Positions 45,829 to 56,282 of a DNA stretch of 64,000 nt are shown in pieces. A model generated the notes under the pieces. The model made no database searches. It worked only from the letters and a program-made list of their open reading frames with translations, and was not told the DNA's origin. How positions within the stretch are numbered: the first letter of the stretch is position 1; each line of letters begins with the position of its first letter. This stretch comes from Lederbergia lenta NBRC 16444 (GTDB lineage: Bacteria; Bacillota; Bacilli; Bacillales; Bacillaceae_C). The stretch lies in contig NZ_BCVC01000001.1 of the NCBI RefSeq assembly GCF_001591545.1, positions 310,001-374,000 on the forward strand, given 5' to 3'. Both the position numbers and the translations under genes were made by a program.

Positions 45829-45858
45829 TTGACTTATTTCGATGTATCAGTGTACTAT
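45829..45858 (+). promoter_or_regulatory. Promoter of the YtrA-type ABC operon
   Basis: TTGACT and TACTAT with an 18-bp spacer; the -10 box lies inside the left arm of the operator-like inverted repeat. Confidence 0.75.
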
Positions 45859-45880
45859 CAAATTAGTACACTGATACATC
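45841..45880. promoter_or_regulatory. Perfect 17-bp inverted repeat, probable GntR/YtrA operator
   Basis: GATGTATCAGTGTACTA is followed by six bases and its exact reverse complement. It covers the -10 box and the transcription start region, ideal for repression by the GntR protein encoded second in the operon. The repeat could also fold as RNA. Confidence 0.82.
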
Positions 45881-45897
45881 ATTTGGGGGTGCGGAGA

Positions 45898-46683
45898 ATG
45901 AATGCCTTTATTGGGCTCGTTAAAAAAGATATGACATTAATGAAGTTTTGGTATATCGCCTGGTTAATTTTTACTGCAATTAGTATTATCGGGGGTTATT
46001 TGATTGTAAATTGGTTATCGGAACCAAATCTGCTTGTCCCGATCTATCTAATGTTGCTGGGTTTACACCTATTTTTAGCACCGATCATGTTATTAAGTGC
46101 TTTAAGGCAGGAAGGGAAAACCCAATTATGGCTTTATAACCCTCAAAGTAGTAAAAAACTTCTTCTTTCAAAAGTAAGTGCGGTTTTTATAATTCAAGTT
46201 ATTTCGCAGGTGCTTATGGCACTATACGGAATACTGGTTATGGCGTATCTAATGTATAAAGGTGAGATCAATACGCTGTCAGAGTTGTTTACCTTTAGCC
46301 CTGGTTTACTCATCCATCTCGGTATTCTATCAGTATCATTATATCTATCTTTTTGGATTACTTTCCTTTGGACTGTGTACCATTCGCTAGGAAATTATCC
46401 AGCTATTAGAAATTTTCGTTGGCTTGTTGTTATTCTCGTATGGGGAACTTTCAATGTCATAGAAGCAACTTTAATTAAAATAAAAATAATTCGAGAACAT
46501 CTCGTTTCTTTTACAGTAAATATTAATGCTGGTCCCAATATGGAATACGATATGGGAAATGGCTGGAATATTAGCTATACAGAGATGCCGGTTCCTATCA
46601 CACCGATTATTTTATATGCCATTGTATCCATTATTTTATTTTTCATAGCTAGTAGATTATTGGATAGAAAAGTGGAGGTGTGA
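45898..46683 (+). CDS. ABC transporter membrane protein, first gene of YtrA-type operon
   Basis: A 261-residue protein with about six membrane helices, starting FWYIAWLIFTAISIIGGYL. It resembles the YtrC/YtrD-type permeases of Bacillus. A hydrophilic loop with VNINAGPNMEYDMGNGW lies between the last two helices. An upstream in-frame ATG reads through the operator, so the ATG at 45898 behind GGTGCGGAG is chosen. It overlaps the ribosome region of the GntR gene. It probably forms one of two channel subunits with the last gene of the operon. Confidence 0.8.
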   Translation: MNAFIGLVKKDMTLMKFWYIAWLIFTAISIIGGYLIVNWLSEPNLLVPIYLMLLGLHLFLAPIMLLSALRQEGKTQLWLYNPQSSKKLLLSKVSAVFIIQVISQVLMALYGILVMAYLMYKGEINTLSELFTFSPGLLIHLGILSVSLYLSFWITFLWTVYHSLGNYPAIRNFRWLVVILVWGTFNVIEATLIKIKIIREHLVSFTVNINAGPNMEYDMGNGWNISYTEMPVPITPIILYAIVSIILFFIASRLLDRKVEV

Positions 46684-46688
46684 GGAAG

Positions 46689-47063
46689 TTGGCAAAAGAT
46701 TTCGAAGCATCAAAACCGATCTATATACAAATTGCAGATAAAATTATTCAACAAATTGTACGAGAAGAGGTCAAACCTGGAGATAAGCTACCTTCCGTAA
46801 GAGAAATGGCAATTCAATCAGGTGTAAATCCGAATACTATTCAACGGACATACACAGAAATGGAGAGGATGGGAGTAGTGGAGACGAAAAGAGGGCAGGG
46901 GACGTTCGTCGTTGAAAGAGCGGAAATTGTAATGGAAATGAAACAATCTATGCAAAGAGAAATTATCGGCCAATTTGTGAACAGTATGACAGAGCTTGGT
47001 ATCTCCAAGGAACAAATGGTAGTGGGGCTGGATGAATTTTTAAGGGAAGGTGATCGATCGTGA
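46689..47063 (+). CDS. GntR-family regulator, YtrA subgroup
   Basis: A 124-residue regulator with an N-terminal winged helix (about 10-75: [25 protein letters not shown]) and only a short helical C-terminal part, the definition of the YtrA subgroup. GTG at 46680 lies inside the ribosome site GGAGGTG, so TTG at 46689 is preferred. YtrA-type proteins repress their own ABC operons and respond to cell-wall-active antibiotics in Bacillus. The perfect inverted repeat at the operon promoter is the likely target. It overlaps the next gene by 4 bp. Confidence 0.9.
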   Translation: MAKDFEASKPIYIQIADKIIQQIVREEVKPGDKLPSVREMAIQSGVNPNTIQRTYTEMERMGVVETKRGQGTFVVERAEIVMEMKQSMQREIIGQFVNSMTELGISKEQMVVGLDEFLREGDRS

Positions 47064-47773
47064 CAGTTTGCTTAAAAGATGTTACGAAAAAATATGGGTC
47101 TGAATTTGCCCTTAAAGATGTAAATCTTGAGTTTGTCCCAGGGAAAATATATGGATTACTCGGTCCGAATGGTAGCGGGAAATCAACAACATTAAAGATG
47201 ATTACTGGGCTTGTTTACCCCAATAGTGGGAAAGTCACAGTTTCGGGTGAAGAAGCGACAAGAAGAATTAGTAGGAAAGTTGCTTATTTAACGGAGTTGG
47301 ATATGTTTTACGATTTGTTTACAGTTGCAAAAATGATTTCATTTTATGCATCGCAATTCCCTGATTTTAATCTCGATAAAGCAAAGCAGCTTTTAATAGA
47401 GATGGATTTAAAAGAGACTAAGAAAATTAAGCAACTTTCGAAAGGGAATCGAGGCAGGCTAAAACTTGTACTTACTTTAGCGCGTGAAGTGCCCGTTATC
47501 CTACTAGACGAACCGTTTTCAGGTCTTGACGCATTAGTGAGAGAGTCTATTGTGAAAAGCTTGCTTACCTATATTGATTTTGATAAACAAACAGTAATCA
47601 TTGCTACACATGAAATAGATGAGATCGAGTCAATAATGGATGAGGTTATTGTTATTTATAATGGAAAAATCATTGGTTGTGAAAACGTGGAGCAATTGCG
47701 AGAAGATCAAGGATATTCTGTACTCGATTGGTTTAAGTCGATATTGAAAGAAGAGGAGCGTGGGAAAAAGTGA
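47060..47773 (+). CDS. ABC transporter ATPase, YtrB type
   Basis: A 237-residue ATPase. Walker A is GPNGSGKST, the signature reads [10 protein letters not shown], a degenerate form common in YtrB/EcsA-like exporters, and Walker B is [12 protein letters not shown] followed by the H-loop THEID. GTG starts 4 bp inside the upstream gene. It pairs with the second ATPase gene, giving an exporter with two different nucleotide-binding subunits. Confidence 0.92.
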   Translation: MTVCLKDVTKKYGSEFALKDVNLEFVPGKIYGLLGPNGSGKSTTLKMITGLVYPNSGKVTVSGEEATRRISRKVAYLTELDMFYDLFTVAKMISFYASQFPDFNLDKAKQLLIEMDLKETKKIKQLSKGNRGRLKLVLTLAREVPVILLDEPFSGLDALVRESIVKSLLTYIDFDKQTVIIATHEIDEIESIMDEVIVIYNGKIIGCENVEQLREDQGYSVLDWFKSILKEEERGKK

Positions 47774-48690
47774 AAACTGTTGTTGAATTAAAAAATGTAT
47801 CTAAAGTCATTCGCGGTCGGAAAATTATCGATGACTTGAGTTTTGAAGTGAATGAGGGAGAAGTATTTGGATTTTTAGGACCGAACGGCGCGGGGAAAAC
47901 AACAACAATCAGAATGATTGTCGGGTTGATTAGAATCACATCAGGAGATATAGCCATTTGTGGAAAAAACGTCGTAAATGACTATGAAGACGCAATTCAA
48001 AACGTTGGTGCGATTGTTGAGAATCCTGAGCTATATAAATTTTTAACGGGTTATCAGAATTTGCAGCAAGTGGCACGAGTAATAAAAGGGATCACAAACG
48101 AAAAAATTAATGAAATTGTTGAATTTGTTGGTTTGAAGGATCGTATCCATGACAAAGTGAAGACATACTCGCTTGGAATGCGGCAAAGATTAGGAATTGC
48201 ACAGAGTCTATTGCATGACCCTAAAATCCTGATACTAGATGAACCAACAAACGGACTTGATCCAGCAGGAATAAGGGAAATGCGTGATTATCTACGTAAT
48301 TTGGCAGCGGAAAAAGGACTTGCAATTATCGTATCAAGTCACTTACTATCTGAAATGGAAATGATGTGTGATCGGATAGCGATTATCCAAAAAGGTAAGT
48401 TAATTAATGTGCAGGATGTTCGATCAAATGAAAATAAAGCACATCAGGATTATGTATGCCATGTAAATGATCCGAAAAAGGCATTGAAACTCCTTGTAGG
48501 GAAAGGGTACAAAGTCAAAGAACATAAAGATGGTCTTGAGATAGAAATGGAGAAAGATCAAGTGCCTAATATGGTTGCAATACTTGTTGAGAATCAGATC
48601 CTTATTTATGAAGTGAGACGAATCTCTAAATCACTTGAAGATCGATTCTTAGAGATTACTAATAATAAGGAGGTAGCAGCACATGCTTAA
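47770..48690 (+). CDS. ABC transporter ATPase, BcrA/drug-export type
   Basis: A 306-residue ATPase. Walker [10 protein letters not shown], a canonical-like signature [13 protein letters not shown], Walker [14 protein letters not shown] and the H-loop SSHLLSEME are all intact. The extra C-terminal 80 residues match BcrA-like exporters of bacitracin and similar peptides. GTG start overlapping the previous stop by 4 bp. Since its signature is better preserved than that of the first ATPase, it may carry the main catalytic site of a heterodimer. Confidence 0.93.
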   Translation: MKTVVELKNVSKVIRGRKIIDDLSFEVNEGEVFGFLGPNGAGKTTTIRMIVGLIRITSGDIAICGKNVVNDYEDAIQNVGAIVENPELYKFLTGYQNLQQVARVIKGITNEKINEIVEFVGLKDRIHDKVKTYSLGMRQRLGIAQSLLHDPKILILDEPTNGLDPAGIREMRDYLRNLAAEKGLAIIVSSHLLSEMEMMCDRIAIIQKGKLINVQDVRSNENKAHQDYVCHVNDPKKALKLLVGKGYKVKEHKDGLEIEMEKDQVPNMVAILVENQILIYEVRRISKSLEDRFLEITNNKEVAAHA

Positions 48691-49639
48691 TCTTATCCAA
48701 AATGAATGGATTAAAATATTTAAACAAGTTGGCACATATATCATGATAGGCTTAGTTGTCTTGCTTGTGATTGGAACTGGGGTGCTTACTAAATATTTGG
48801 ATTCAACTGTAGAACCGGTTAATGATAATTGGAAGCAACAACTAAGTGAACAAAATAAAGTCTCGGAACAGGATGTAGAGGAAATTCCGATGATGACACC
48901 TTCGATGAAGGAATTCCTCAAAAAGGATATTGCAATTAATGAGTATCGAATGGAACATGATTTGCCACCAGAAAACTCAAGCAGTGTTTGGACATTTATT
49001 AATGATTCAACTTCGTTAATTAGTTTTACAGGATTATTCGTCATTATTATTGCAGCTGGAATTGTTGCCAATGAATTTACATGGGGGACAATTAAAGTGC
49101 TATTAATTAAACCGTTTCAGCGTTGGAAAATCTTACTTGCAAAATATGTAACTGTCATCCTATTTTTACTACTTATGCTCGTCATTTTATTCATTAGTGC
49201 ATCGGGAGTAGGGGTTATTTTATTTGGAACCGGGGGAGAAGCTAGTAATATTCATCTTGCCTATGTAAATGGTGCTGTAGAAGAACAAAGTCTCCTTCTA
49301 TATTTAATCAAATCCTATTTATTAAACTCGTTAAGTATCTTTTTATTAGCAACAATGGCATTTATGATCTCCGCTGCATTCAGAGTAAGTGGATTAGCAA
49401 TTGGAATTTCTATTTTCTTATTACTCATGGGTGGAACGGTAACAAACCTGCTTGCAAGCAAATTCACATGGGCTAAATACAGTTTGTTTGCTAACACTAA
49501 CCTAATGCAATATATGGATGGAATGCCGTTGGTTGAGGGAATGACAATGTCGTTTTCCGTTATAATGATTATTATATATTTCTTGATATTTCATATTCTC
49601 GCCTTTTTCTTTTTTACGAAACGAGATATCGCAACATAA
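48683..49639 (+). CDS. ABC-2 type permease
   Basis: A 318-residue membrane protein of the ABC-2 class used by BcrA-type exporters. A first helix (about 17-35) is followed by a 65-residue external domain (VEPVNDNWKQQLSEQNK) and then five helices. LLIKPFQRWKILLAKY is the cytoplasmic coupling element. The ATG follows AAGGAGGTAGCAGC, overlapping the ATPase end by 8 bp. It is the last gene of the operon; a terminator follows. Confidence 0.92.
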   Translation: MLNLIQNEWIKIFKQVGTYIMIGLVVLLVIGTGVLTKYLDSTVEPVNDNWKQQLSEQNKVSEQDVEEIPMMTPSMKEFLKKDIAINEYRMEHDLPPENSSSVWTFINDSTSLISFTGLFVIIIAAGIVANEFTWGTIKVLLIKPFQRWKILLAKYVTVILFLLLMLVILFISASGVGVILFGTGGEASNIHLAYVNGAVEEQSLLLYLIKSYLLNSLSIFLLATMAFMISAAFRVSGLAIGISIFLLLMGGTVTNLLASKFTWAKYSLFANTNLMQYMDGMPLVEGMTMSFSVIMIIIYFLIFHILAFFFFTKRDIAT

Positions 49640-49662
49640 AAAATACCATTGTGGTGTTTTCA

Positions 49663-49708
49663 GACCGTAGACTAACTCGAAAAGCGGGGGCGTCCACGGT
49701 CTTTTTTA
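49663..49708 (+). terminator. Terminator of the YtrA-type ABC operon
   Basis: GACCGTAGAC/GTCCACGGTC with a 19-bp loop and a T6 run. A smaller hairpin at about 49640-49660 precedes it. Confidence 0.75.
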
Positions 49709-49986
49709 TTTATATGAGAGAGTAGCCGGTTTTTCCGAAGCTTACCGAGGGGCGAGCGCAGAGCCGCTTCTCCAAACCAATAAAATTTGAAATTTTACCT
49801 TATTGCTTATTCACGTTTATAAGGTCCAAGTATGAAGTAAAAGTAGCTACTCGAAGAATACTAATTTCATCAGTAGTAATGATTTAGGTAAAACTAAAGA
49901 AAATTTAAGACAATAGGTTGTATGGTGTTTTTTGTTTGGTTTTAAACGGTGATTTCCATAAACTCCTTTTTTCTGCATAAATCCAA
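49709..49986. other. Gene-free stretch upstream of hisZ
   Basis: A GC-rich segment near 49735-49785 (CCGAAGCTTACCGAGGGG, then GCAGAGCCGCTTCTCC) looks like a degenerate Bacillaceae intergenic repeat. The rest is AT-rich. No gene, T-box or other clear leader is seen before the his promoter. Confidence 0.5.
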
Positions 49987-50015
49987 TTGACGGTTAATTC
50001 TGGATATGGTAAAGT
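49987..50015 (+). promoter_or_regulatory. Sigma-A promoter of the histidine operon
   Basis: TTGACG and TAAAGT separated by exactly 17 bp, about 70 bp before hisZ. Confidence 0.7.
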
Positions 50016-50085
50016 GATAACAATCAAAAAAATCCTTTAGTTCGATAGAGTGATAACGAGATAAAGAGTTAGGACGTGAGTAAAT

Positions 50086-51210
50086 ATGTTTTTGCCAACG
50101 GGAAGCAGAGATGAATTGGGTGCGGCGGTTAGTAGTCGATTCCGTGTGATTGAAAAATTCAGAAGAGTCGCTACATTGCGTGGTTATAATGAAATTGCGA
50201 CACCAGTCATTGAATATGCTTCTACCTTTACAAATGAGTACGTGGATATGAAGCTTCAAAATATGATGAAATGGTTTAATGCAGAAGGTGAAATTGAGGT
50301 TTTGCGCCCAGACTGGACAATAGCGATCGCTAGGGCTTTATCTAATCAAGAAAAGCTACCACAAAAATGGGCTTATGCAGGTTCTGTTTTTAAGCAGAAT
50401 ATGCCTGGAGTTGAATATCATCAAGCTGGAGTGGAAATGATTCATATGCCTGAACTTATGGGGGAGAGCGAAAGTTTATTAATGGCTCAATCCTTTTTGA
50501 AAGAAGTCGGGACAGATGCGTGTGTGATTGAACTTGGTCATGCGGGGATTTATGAAAAACTTGCAGAAGAATTGAAGTTATCAAAGCATAATAGTGAACG
50601 GTTAAGAGTAGCAATGCATGATAAGAAAAAAGATGAAGTATTTCAAATTGCTATTGCTAATGGAGATAAAGCACAAGCAAATGAATTAGCTAGTCTCGTA
50701 GATGCATTTGGTCAGAAGGGAATTATTACTGAGTATGAGAAGCGGTGGGAGGACAAACCGGAACTACTTGCCATGCTCCAGCATATGAAGAAGCTTGTGC
50801 TGATTATTGAGGAATCTGGAAATGAAGAAATCCTTGTGGATCTTGGCAGAGTGAAAAATTTGCCTTATTATTCAGGAATTATGTTTCGTGGTTTTTTGAA
50901 AGAGTCTGGTACCGTATGTTTTTCTGGAGGACGTTATGACAGGCTCTATGATCAATTCAATGAAAAAGTGTCGGCAGTTGGTCTTGCATTCGAAGTTGAT
51001 GCATTAGCTGAACATATTCAATTAAATAATCAGCATCGAAAAATCTGTATTATTGCATCAGAAAAGTCATTGGTTTTTGCTGAACAAATTAGAGATAGGT
51101 TTAAGGACTATATCGTGGATGTCCAACCCGCTAATGCTCAATTGGATGGATATGATAAAATTTTTGAAATTAAAAAAATTAATGGAGAATTCGAGGTGGT
51201 GGAAAAATGA
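50086..51210 (+). CDS. hisZ: ATP phosphoribosyltransferase regulatory subunit
   Basis: A 374-residue protein related to histidyl-tRNA synthetase but without a complete synthetase. It binds HisG to form the active first enzyme of histidine synthesis and carries feedback control. MFLPTGSRDELGAAVSSRF is the typical start, and FSGGRYDRLYDQF is the class II synthetase-like motif. It overlaps hisG by 4 bp. Presence of hisZ agrees with the short hisG. Confidence 0.96.
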   Translation: MFLPTGSRDELGAAVSSRFRVIEKFRRVATLRGYNEIATPVIEYASTFTNEYVDMKLQNMMKWFNAEGEIEVLRPDWTIAIARALSNQEKLPQKWAYAGSVFKQNMPGVEYHQAGVEMIHMPELMGESESLLMAQSFLKEVGTDACVIELGHAGIYEKLAEELKLSKHNSERLRVAMHDKKKDEVFQIAIANGDKAQANELASLVDAFGQKGIITEYEKRWEDKPELLAMLQHMKKLVLIIEESGNEEILVDLGRVKNLPYYSGIMFRGFLKESGTVCFSGGRYDRLYDQFNEKVSAVGLAFEVDALAEHIQLNNQHRKICIIASEKSLVFAEQIRDRFKDYIVDVQPANAQLDGYDKIFEIKKINGEFEVVEK

Positions 51211-51827
51211 AGCCGGTATTGGCCTTAACGAAAGGTAGAGTAGAAAAACAATTTATCAATTTTTTACAAGAGCGAGGATATGATGTTCAGCCTTTACTCG
51301 ATAAGGGTAGAAAACTACAAGTAGAGACAAATCAATTTTCTGTAGTTTTCGCAAAAGGGATAGACGTAGCTACATATGTGGAACACGGGATTGCAGATCT
51401 CGGTATCGTTGGTGCCGATATTTTACTAGAATGCCAACCCGATGTGTTTGATCTACTACCATTACCGTTTGGTGTTTGTAGATTTGCTATTGCGGGAGAG
51501 CCATCTTCAATACCATCACTAAGAAAACAACGAATAGCTACAAAGTATCCGAATATCACAACGAAGTATTTTCGAGAAAAAGGAAAATCGGTTGATATTG
51601 TCAAATTGGAAGGATCGGTGGAACTCGCTCCCCTTCTTGGACTTGCAGATGATATTGTTGATATAGTTGAAACAGGTAGTACATTGAAAGAAAATGGCCT
51701 TGTAGTAAAAGAAGAAATGTTTTCTATTTCTGCTCGATGCATTGCCAATCGTAACTCACTGAAATTGAAAAAGTCGATTCTCGCACCATTAATCGAATCC
51801 TTTAAAGCAGAGGAGGCGGCGATATGA
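51207..51827 (+). CDS. hisG: ATP phosphoribosyltransferase, short form
   Basis: A 206-residue catalytic subunit joining ATP and PRPP in the first step of histidine synthesis. LALTKGRVEKQ, the LGIVGADIL segment and the PRPP loop IVDIVETGSTLKENG are diagnostic. It lacks the C-terminal regulatory domain of long HisG enzymes, as expected with hisZ upstream. ATG overlaps the hisZ stop by 4 bp. Confidence 0.96.
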   Translation: MKPVLALTKGRVEKQFINFLQERGYDVQPLLDKGRKLQVETNQFSVVFAKGIDVATYVEHGIADLGIVGADILLECQPDVFDLLPLPFGVCRFAIAGEPSSIPSLRKQRIATKYPNITTKYFREKGKSVDIVKLEGSVELAPLLGLADDIVDIVETGSTLKENGLVVKEEMFSISARCIANRNSLKLKKSILAPLIESFKAEEAAI

Positions 51828-53107
51828 TATCGGCTTATTCTAAGGACCAATTTACTAATCATTTTATCTCCCGGAAAACGAAGAAGAAGCCATTCGATGA
51901 TGAGGTAATGGAGACCGTAAAAGAGGTTATCGAAAATGTCAGAAATCGCGGAGAAGTGGCTTTAAAAGAATATACAAAGAAATTCGATGGTGGTATACCT
52001 AATGAATGGATCGTATCAGAAGAAGAAAGAAAAGCGGCTTGGAATGAAGTTTCTTCAGATGTTATAGAATCCTTACAAAAGGCGGCTGAGAATATTCGCT
52101 CCTTCCATTCTAAACAGTTGCAACAAACCAGGATGATGGAGATGACAGAAGAGATTATTAGCGGACAGTTATTTCGTCCAATTGAAAGAGTGGGGGTTTA
52201 TGTTCCCGGTGGAAAAGCTGTCTATCCATCAACCGTTTTGATGAATGCGATCCCTGCTGTTCTAGCTGGCGTTAATCAAATAGTTATGACAACACCATCA
52301 CGTGGTGGAGGCGCTATATCGCCAATTTTATCAGTAGCGGCTGATATTGCCGGTGTTCACACGATTTATAAAATGGGTGGCAGCCAAGCGATTGCTGTTT
52401 TAGCTTATGGAATAGACGGAATTCAACCGGTTGATAAAATAGTAGGACCGGGAAATGCGTATGTGGCTGCAGCAAAATCACTTGTGTTTGGTGACGTAGG
52501 TATTGAAATGATTGCAGGGCCATCAGAAGTAGCAATAATTGCCGATGAAACAGCTAATCCAAGATTCATCGCAGCTGATTTAATCGCTCAAGCTGAACAC
52601 GATGAAAAAGCTAGACCATTTGTTTTTTCTACATCGCAAAGAGTGCTTGATGAAACAATGATCGAAGTTCGAAAGCAATGTGAAGTACTTCCGAGAAAAG
52701 AAATTGCTGAAGTTGCATTAACAAATGAAGGCGCAGCAGTTTTTGTGAAGACGATCGAAGAAGCTTTTCAGCTCGTCAATGCACTGGCCCCTGAACATTT
52801 AGAATTACAAATTGATGATGCCCTTGCGCATTTAAGTAAGGTGAAGAATGCTGGCTCCGTATTTATCGGTCATTATACACCTGAATCAGTCGGTGATTAC
52901 TTTGCTGGGCCGAACCATGTATTGCCAACATCTGGAACAGCAAGATTTTCTTCAGGCTTGTCTGTGGATGATTTTATCAAAAAAACGACATTTGTATATT
53001 ATTCTGAACAAGCATTGCAACATGCCGCCCCACATATTGAAAGCATCGCTTTCGAAGAACAGTTGGAAGGTCATGCGCGTGCTGTAAAAGTGAGGTTAGA
53101 ACAATGA
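51824..53107 (+). CDS. hisD: Histidinol dehydrogenase
   Basis: A 427-residue zinc enzyme that oxidises histidinol to histidine in two steps, the end of the pathway. The family signature region includes [33 protein letters not shown] and [11 protein letters not shown], and the zinc/catalytic His lies in [16 protein letters not shown] and NHVLPT are normal. Four-base overlap with hisG and with hisC. Confidence 0.97.
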   Translation: MISAYSKDQFTNHFISRKTKKKPFDDEVMETVKEVIENVRNRGEVALKEYTKKFDGGIPNEWIVSEEERKAAWNEVSSDVIESLQKAAENIRSFHSKQLQQTRMMEMTEEIISGQLFRPIERVGVYVPGGKAVYPSTVLMNAIPAVLAGVNQIVMTTPSRGGGAISPILSVAADIAGVHTIYKMGGSQAIAVLAYGIDGIQPVDKIVGPGNAYVAAAKSLVFGDVGIEMIAGPSEVAIIADETANPRFIAADLIAQAEHDEKARPFVFSTSQRVLDETMIEVRKQCEVLPRKEIAEVALTNEGAAVFVKTIEEAFQLVNALAPEHLELQIDDALAHLSKVKNAGSVFIGHYTPESVGDYFAGPNHVLPTSGTARFSSGLSVDDFIKKTTFVYYSEQALQHAAPHIESIAFEEQLEGHARAVKVRLEQ

Positions 53108-54165
53108 GGCAATCCATTCAATTATTAACACCATATAAAGTAAAACCCGAGTTTGACATGGTTCGTCTAGATAGTAATGAGGCATTCATGAGTCTGCTAT
53201 CATCTGCAGATTTTTCCAAGCTAGGAGAAACACTTATTAACCGGTACCCAGCAGAAAGTTCTGATCGGCTTGTAGAGGCATATGCACGATTTGCTGGTTT
53301 TCCAGAGGGAAATATATTACCGGGAAATGGATCTGATGAATTGATTTCACTGATATCTCAATATGCTTTAGATCCTGGTGATGAAGTGATCGTGTTTGAA
53401 CCGGATTTTTCAATGTATGAAAAGAATGCGCTAATTATGGGAGCGGAAGTCACAAAAATTCAGTTGAATGATGATTTTACACTGCCACTCGAAGTGGTGA
53501 AAAGTGAAATCAACGAAAGAAAGCCAAGATTATTGTTTCTATCTAATCCAAATAATCCCACGGGTCAATTATATAGTGAAGCTGAAATAGAAGAGTTAAT
53601 TGCAGCGATGAACCAAATTGGTGGCATCCTAGTTTTAGATGAAGCTTATATGGATTTTGCTGGGGAGTCACCGTTTACTGGAAGAGTGCTTGAGTATGAT
53701 AATTTAATTATTTTGCGAACAGCATCAAAAGCGCTTGGAATGGCAGCATTAAGACTTGGTTTTTTAATTGCAAATGATCGCTTAGTGGAAGGGATTAGTT
53801 GCATAAAACCTCCGTATAATGTAAACACGATTTCTGCATTGATAGGAACACAGTTAATGGAAAAAGCAGATGTACTTGATCAATTCTTATTATTACAATT
53901 AGAGCAAATTGCAGAGCTGGAAGAGATTATGTCTGCATTTGCAGCACAAATAAAAGAAGCTTATTTGTATCCAAGTAGCACTAATTTTTTCTTAATGAAG
54001 TTTACTAGAGCAAGAGAGTTAGCTAATTTTTTATATGAGAAAAGAATTAAGATTCGCTTTTTTGATGATGAATCATTACAAGCAGTGCGAATTTCCGCAG
54101 GAACGAAAGAAGAACATGATAGCTTACGAGCAGCATTAAATGAATGGAGTGAGATGTATGCGTAG
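53104..54165 (+). CDS. hisC: Histidinol-phosphate aminotransferase
   Basis: A 353-residue class I/II PLP aminotransferase converting imidazole acetol phosphate to histidinol phosphate. [13 protein letters not shown] near the start, [25 protein letters not shown] and the PLP lysine in [16 protein letters not shown] support it. In Bacillus subtilis hisC sits in the trp region, whereas here it is inside the his operon. Four-base overlap with hisD; its end overlaps the start of hisB. Confidence 0.95.
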   Translation: MRQSIQLLTPYKVKPEFDMVRLDSNEAFMSLLSSADFSKLGETLINRYPAESSDRLVEAYARFAGFPEGNILPGNGSDELISLISQYALDPGDEVIVFEPDFSMYEKNALIMGAEVTKIQLNDDFTLPLEVVKSEINERKPRLLFLSNPNNPTGQLYSEAEIEELIAAMNQIGGILVLDEAYMDFAGESPFTGRVLEYDNLIILRTASKALGMAALRLGFLIANDRLVEGISCIKPPYNVNTISALIGTQLMEKADVLDQFLLLQLEQIAELEEIMSAFAAQIKEAYLYPSSTNFFLMKFTRARELANFLYEKRIKIRFFDDESLQAVRISAGTKEEHDSLRAALNEWSEMYA

Positions 54166-54745
54166 TGCATCTAATCAAAGAGAAACAAAAGAAACGAAAA
54201 TTGAACTTGAATGTCGATTAGACGATCCATCTACCGTTGAGATTGAAACAGGCGTTGGTTTTTTTGACCATATGCTTGATGCCTTTGCAAGACATGGAAG
54301 AATTGGTCTTACATTAAAGGTGAACGGCGATTTACATATTGATAGTCACCATACAGTGGAAGATGTAGGGATCGTCCTTGGTAAAGCAGTTCGTGAAGCG
54401 CTAGGAGATAAAGTAGGCATTGTTCGCTACGGTTCCTCGTATGTGCCAATGGATGAAGCACTTGGATTTGTGGCTCTTGATATAAGTGGCCGTCCATATT
54501 TACATTTTGAAGGGGAATTCGGTGTGCAGTCGCTTGGAAATTTTGACACGGAACTTGTGAAAGAATTTTTTAGAGCATTTGCATTTAATTCAGGTATTAC
54601 ACTGCATGCTCGTGTCCTTTATGGGGAAAATACCCATCACAAAATCGAGGCGTTGTTCAAAGCATTAGGTCGTTCATTAGCAGAAGCCGTTCGGATCGAT
54701 CCGAATATAAAGGGAGTTAATTCTACTAAAGGATTGCTAGAGTAA
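54158..54745 (+). CDS. hisB: Imidazoleglycerol-phosphate dehydratase
   Basis: A 195-residue manganese enzyme. [30 protein letters not shown] and the second His cluster [13 protein letters not shown] form the metal sites. ATG at 54140 is in frame but without a ribosome site; ATG at 54158 has GGAGTGAG upstream, gives normal length and overlaps the hisC stop by 8 bp. In related genomes hisH follows here; instead a 74-bp gap leads to hisA. Confidence 0.96.
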   Translation: MRSASNQRETKETKIELECRLDDPSTVEIETGVGFFDHMLDAFARHGRIGLTLKVNGDLHIDSHHTVEDVGIVLGKAVREALGDKVGIVRYGSSYVPMDEALGFVALDISGRPYLHFEGEFGVQSLGNFDTELVKEFFRAFAFNSGITLHARVLYGENTHHKIEALFKALGRSLAEAVRIDPNIKGVNSTKGLLE

Positions 54746-54819
54746 GAAAATTGCTATTCATTAGCGAAGTGGATATTTATCTACTAGGTAAGAAGAATTT
54801 TAATTCTGGGGGCAGTATG

Positions 54820-55521
54820 ATGAAAATTTTACCGGCAATGGATTTAATTAATGGAAAATGTGTCAGGCTTTATCAAGGTGATTTTAAACAAACAACACAA
54901 GTGGGAAGTGACCCGGCAACACAACTGAAAACTTTCATTGAAGATGGGGCTGAAATTATTCATATTGTTGATTTGGATGGCGCGCGCTCAGGTAATCCAG
55001 ATCAGTTAGAATTGATTTCGAAGCTCTGTAGTATATCGACGGTTCCTGTGCAGGTTGGTGGTGGCATTCGCTCACTTGAAACGGTGAGAGCATATATAAA
55101 AGCAGGTGTATCTAGAGTTGTTATAGGAACGGCCGCATTGGAAGATGAAAACTTTCTAAAAGAAGCATTGAAAAATTTCCAGGCTAATATTGTCATTGGT
55201 ATAGATGCGCGTGATGAGAAAGTGGCTGTTAGTGGCTGGGAAACGGAAACGGATGTAAATTATATTGAGTTTGCACAACAAATGGAGCAGTTGGGTGTGA
55301 AGACGATTGTGTTTACCGATATTTCTAAGGACGGTACAATGCAGGGGCCAAATTTAGAACAATTACAAAAAATCAATGAAGCAGTAGATTGTACAATTGT
55401 AGCTTCAGGTGGTATTAGAAATCAGGCTGATCTTGATGCGGTAGCAGAGCTTGGGATTACAGAAGCCATTGTTGGTAAGGCGATGTATGAGGGAACAGTC
55501 AAACTAAGAGGCGGTGTGTGA
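54820..55521 (+). CDS. hisA: Phosphoribosylformimino-AICAR-phosphate isomerase (ProFAR isomerase)
   Basis: A 233-residue TIM-barrel isomerase. [20 protein letters not shown] carries the first catalytic Asp, VQVGGGIRS and [14 protein letters not shown] the second catalytic Asp and phosphate loops. ATG at 54817 is equally in frame but sits close to GGGGGC, so 54820 is slightly favoured. A longer upstream frame starting in the hisB-hisA gap has no ribosome site. It overlaps hisF. Confidence 0.95.
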   Translation: MKILPAMDLINGKCVRLYQGDFKQTTQVGSDPATQLKTFIEDGAEIIHIVDLDGARSGNPDQLELISKLCSISTVPVQVGGGIRSLETVRAYIKAGVSRVVIGTAALEDENFLKEALKNFQANIVIGIDARDEKVAVSGWETETDVNYIEFAQQMEQLGVKTIVFTDISKDGTMQGPNLEQLQKINEAVDCTIVASGGIRNQADLDAVAELGITEAIVGKAMYEGTVKLRGGV

Positions 55522-56282
55522 TGAAAGCGAAAAAAATTATTCCATGTCTTGATGTGAAGGATGGCAAAGTTGTAAAAGGTGTAAATTTTGATGGAATGCG
55601 CGAAATGGGCGATCCAGTTGCAATGGCTGAAGCATATTCAGAAGCTGGTGCAGATGAATTAGTATTTTTAGATATTACCGCTACGACTGAAGAACGGGAG
55701 ACAATTACTGAATTAGTGAAAAAAGTGGCAAAAGTGGTGACAGTACCCTTTACAGTTGGTGGGGGTATAAAAAGCATGGAGGATATTGCACGTATTTTAG
55801 ATGCTGGTGCAGACAAAGTTGGAATCAATTCAGCTGCTGTGAAAAATCCATTATTAATCGAGGAAGCGTCAAAGGAATTTGGCTCTGAACGAATTGTGGC
55901 AGCTGTTGATGCAAAGCTTTTCCCAGATGGAACTTGGCATGTAATGACACGTGGTGGCATGGAAAATGCTGAAATGGATGCAATTTGGTGGGCGAAAGAA
56001 CTGGAAAGGCTTGGAGCGGGAGAGATTTTACTTACCAGCGTTGACCGTGATGGTGTAAAAGATGGTTATGATTTAGAGTTAACAAAAGCAATTGTTAATG
56101 CTGTAAATATCCCGGTTACTGCTTCTGGAGGATGTGGAAATGCAGAACATATCACTGAAGTGTTTACAAAAACTGATGTGGAATCTGCTTTAGCTGCTTC
56201 AATTTTCCATGAAAATATGTTTACCATTGGTGAAGTGAAGCAATTGTGTAAGAAGCGGGGAGTGAATGTTAATGAAGCCTGA
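55521..56282 (+). CDS. hisF: Imidazole glycerol phosphate synthase, cyclase subunit
   Basis: A 253-residue TIM barrel that uses ammonia to form imidazole glycerol phosphate and AICAR. Catalytic Asp residues lie in [18 protein letters not shown] and [14 protein letters not shown], and VGGGIKS is the phosphate loop. It normally receives ammonia from the glutaminase HisH, but no hisH is in this operon or window. ATG overlaps the hisA stop (TGATG); a GTG at 55518 is an alternative. Confidence 0.95.
   Translation: MKAKKIIPCLDVKDGKVVKGVNFDGMREMGDPVAMAEAYSEAGADELVFLDITATTEERETITELVKKVAKVVTVPFTVGGGIKSMEDIARILDAGADKVGINSAAVKNPLLIEEASKEFGSERIVAAVDAKLFPDGTWHVMTRGGMENAEMDAIWWAKELERLGAGEILLTSVDRDGVKDGYDLELTKAIVNAVNIPVTASGGCGNAEHITEVFTKTDVESALAASIFHENMFTIGEVKQLCKKRGVNVNEA

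Noticed and set aside
54751-54819. Frame extension upstream of hisA as a remnant of hisH
   Set aside because: The 22 extra residues do not resemble either end of HisH, and there is no ribosome site before them.
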